From contig JAIYEB010000238.1 in NCBI GenBank assembly GCA_027487195.1, positions 1 to 6,408 on the forward strand: 6,408 nt of DNA. Reading direction: 5' to 3'. Shown one piece after another: positions 5,275 through 6,408 of the stretch (positions are counted from its first letter, which is position 1; each line of letters opens with the position of its first letter). The notes under the pieces are model-generated. The model ran no database searches and had not been told where the DNA came from. It saw nothing but the letters and a program-made list of their open reading frames with translations. The DNA is from Hyphomicrobiales bacterium (lineage in GTDB: Bacteria; Pseudomonadota; Alphaproteobacteria; Rhizobiales; UBA4765). The position numbers were made by a program, and so were the translations under genes.

Positions 5275-6408
5275 CTAGCCCTCAGGCCTGAAAACGGCCA
5301 GCAAGGCCTTGCGAACAGCGGCCTGACGCGGCTCGCTCTCGATTTTCTTGCCCATCAAGTCCGTAACATAGAAAACATCGACCGCACGTTCGCCAAAGGT
5401 CGCGACATGGGCCGAGCCGATGTTCAGCGACAGGTTGGCAATCTCGCGCGTGAGATCAAACAGCAGGCCCGGACGATCAAGCCCCGAGACTTCGATCACC
5501 GTGAAGGCATCAGACAAGGCGTTGTTGACCAGCACGTCAGGCTCCACGCTGAAAGCGTTGAACGTCCGGCTTTTGCGAGCGGTGCGCTCGGCAACGGCTT
5601 GGGTCAACCGGATCTCGCCCTTCAGAGCCTGCGAGATGGATGTGACGATCCGCTCGGTCCGGCGCCGTTCATCCTCCTCGTTGGGGAACTCCCGCGAGAT
5701 TGAGAGAATATCGAGCGCACGACCATCGACGGTGGTGAAGATCTGCGCATCGACGATGTTGGCGCCGGCAACCGCGCAGGCGCCGGCAACGGTCGACAGC
5801 AGACGCGGGTGGTCCGGCACCACAACGGTGAGTTCGGTGATGGCGCGGAACACATCGGTCTGGATGTCTGCAAAGACGCCAGCGCCCACCGCATCGGCCT
5901 GGCGCAGAAGGTCGGCGTGCCGAACCTGTCTCTTGAGATCCACCCGCAGCCAGTAGGGTGGGTAATGGCGGGCAAGGTGTCGCTCAACCTCGGGTTTCGG
6001 CCAATCCGTGAGGGCTGCTGCGAGAGCATCCTTGGCGGCCTGAACGCGCATTTTACGCTCGACCTGGCTATGGCCGCCGGCCAGCATCGGCTCGGTCTCA
6101 TAGTAGAGCGTGCGCAGGAGTTGGCCCTTCCAGCCGTTCCAGACGCCCGGTCCAACACCTCGAATATCAGCGACCGTCAGGATCAGCAGAAGTTTCAGCC
6201 GCTCCGGGCTTTGTACAATCGCGGCAAACCCTGCAATCGTCGCAGGATCGGAAAGGTCGCGGGACTGCGCGATGGCGGACATGGTCAGGTGTTCCTTGAC
6301 CAGCCAGACAACCGTTTCGGTTTCCGCAGGCGTCAGTCCAAAGCGCGGACATAGCCTGCTTGCCAGTTCAGCACCCGCCAGGGAGTGATCTTCGGGGCGG
6401 CCCTTGGC
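5275..6408 (-). CDS. glnD: PII uridylyltransferase/uridylyl-removing enzyme GlnD (5' part outside window)
   Basis: GlnD senses glutamine and adds UMP to, or removes it from, the PII proteins GlnB/GlnK, so setting nitrogen metabolism. The last 377 residues are visible. The frame is open up to base 6408. The reading starts with AKGRPEDHS, which directly follows the HD motif (HDIAKGR type) of the uridylyl-removing domain, so the Met at 6280-6282 is internal and not the start. The rest of the HD domain follows, with TETVVWLV (visible residues 30-37) and TVADIRGVGPGVWNGWK (78-94). YPPYWL comes at 149-154. Two ACT domains, which bind glutamine, lie at about 190-237 (ELTVVVPDHPRLLSTVAGAC) and 303-352 (VIEVSGLDRPGLLFDLTREI). 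The nucleotidyltransferase domain, probably over 500 residues, is outside. The TAG stop lies 5 bases before murJ. Confidence 0.96.
   Translation of the reverse strand, partial: AKGRPEDHSLAGAELASRLCPRFGLTPAETETVVWLVKEHLTMSAIAQSRDLSDPATIAGFAAIVQSPERLKLLLILTVADIRGVGPGVWNGWKGQLLRTLYYETEPMLAGGHSQVERKMRVQAAKDALAAALTDWPKPEVERHLARHYPPYWLRVDLKRQVRHADLLRQADAVGAGVFADIQTDVFRAITELTVVVPDHPRLLSTVAGACAVAGANIVDAQIFTTVDGRALDILSISREFPNEEDERRRTERIVTSISQALKGEIRLTQAVAERTARKSRTFNAFSVEPDVLVNNALSDAFTVIEVSGLDRPGLLFDLTREIANLSLNIGSAHVATFGERAVDVFYVTDLMGKKIESEPRQAAVRKALLAVFRPEG

Noticed and set aside
6280..6282. Met codon as the start of a 335-residue ACT-domain protein
   Set aside because: The same frame continues upstream to the window edge with conserved GlnD HD-domain residues, so it is an internal methionine.

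Overview
The window reads as chromosomal DNA from an alphaproteobacterium. It is GC-rich (about 60% or more, by eye). It carries an ExoN-type GalU, an alphaproteobacterial Hsp20 with a ROSE-like leader, the glnD-murJ gene pair, and a YggT protein of the kind found in that class. I cannot name the genus from the sequence. Nothing here looks mobile: I see no insertion sequence, integrase, prophage gene, CRISPR array or toxin-antitoxin pair.

Layout, left to right. Most genes are on the minus strand and so are read right to left. (1) 1-720, minus: the N-terminal 240 residues of a polar amino-acid ABC transporter permease, running off the left edge. Its GTG start overlaps the stop of galU as GTGA. 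(2) 717-1595, minus: galU, complete. (3) 1709-2416, minus: an RluA-type pseudouridine synthase without an S4 domain. (4) 2420-2857, minus: a class A small heat-shock protein, placed 3 bases before the synthase gene. (5) 2858-2941: the hsp20 leader and probable promoter, including a hairpin that buries the Shine-Dalgarno and looks like a ROSE RNA thermometer. (6) 2992-3067, minus: tRNA-Ala(CGC) with its own TTGACA promoter at 3085-3113. (7) 3151-3453, plus: yggT, the only plus-strand gene. (8) 3454-3676: a convergent spacer rich in hairpins. (9) 3677-5269, minus: murJ, complete. (10) 5275-6408, minus: the C-terminal 377 residues of glnD, running off the right edge.

There appear to be three minus-strand transcription groups: glnD-murJ (5-base gap); tRNA-Ala alone, or reading on into hsp20; and hsp20-rluA, perhaps continuing to galU and the permease, which are coupled by overlap. 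Functionally these are housekeeping genes: nitrogen sensing (GlnD), peptidoglycan precursor flipping (MurJ), UDP-glucose synthesis (GalU), amino-acid uptake, protein quality control (Hsp20) and RNA modification.

I found no undescribed multi-gene system. The most rewarding item is the thermometer-like leader in front of a two-gene hsp20-pseudouridine synthase unit. It suggests that both the chaperone and an RNA-modifying enzyme are heat-controlled.
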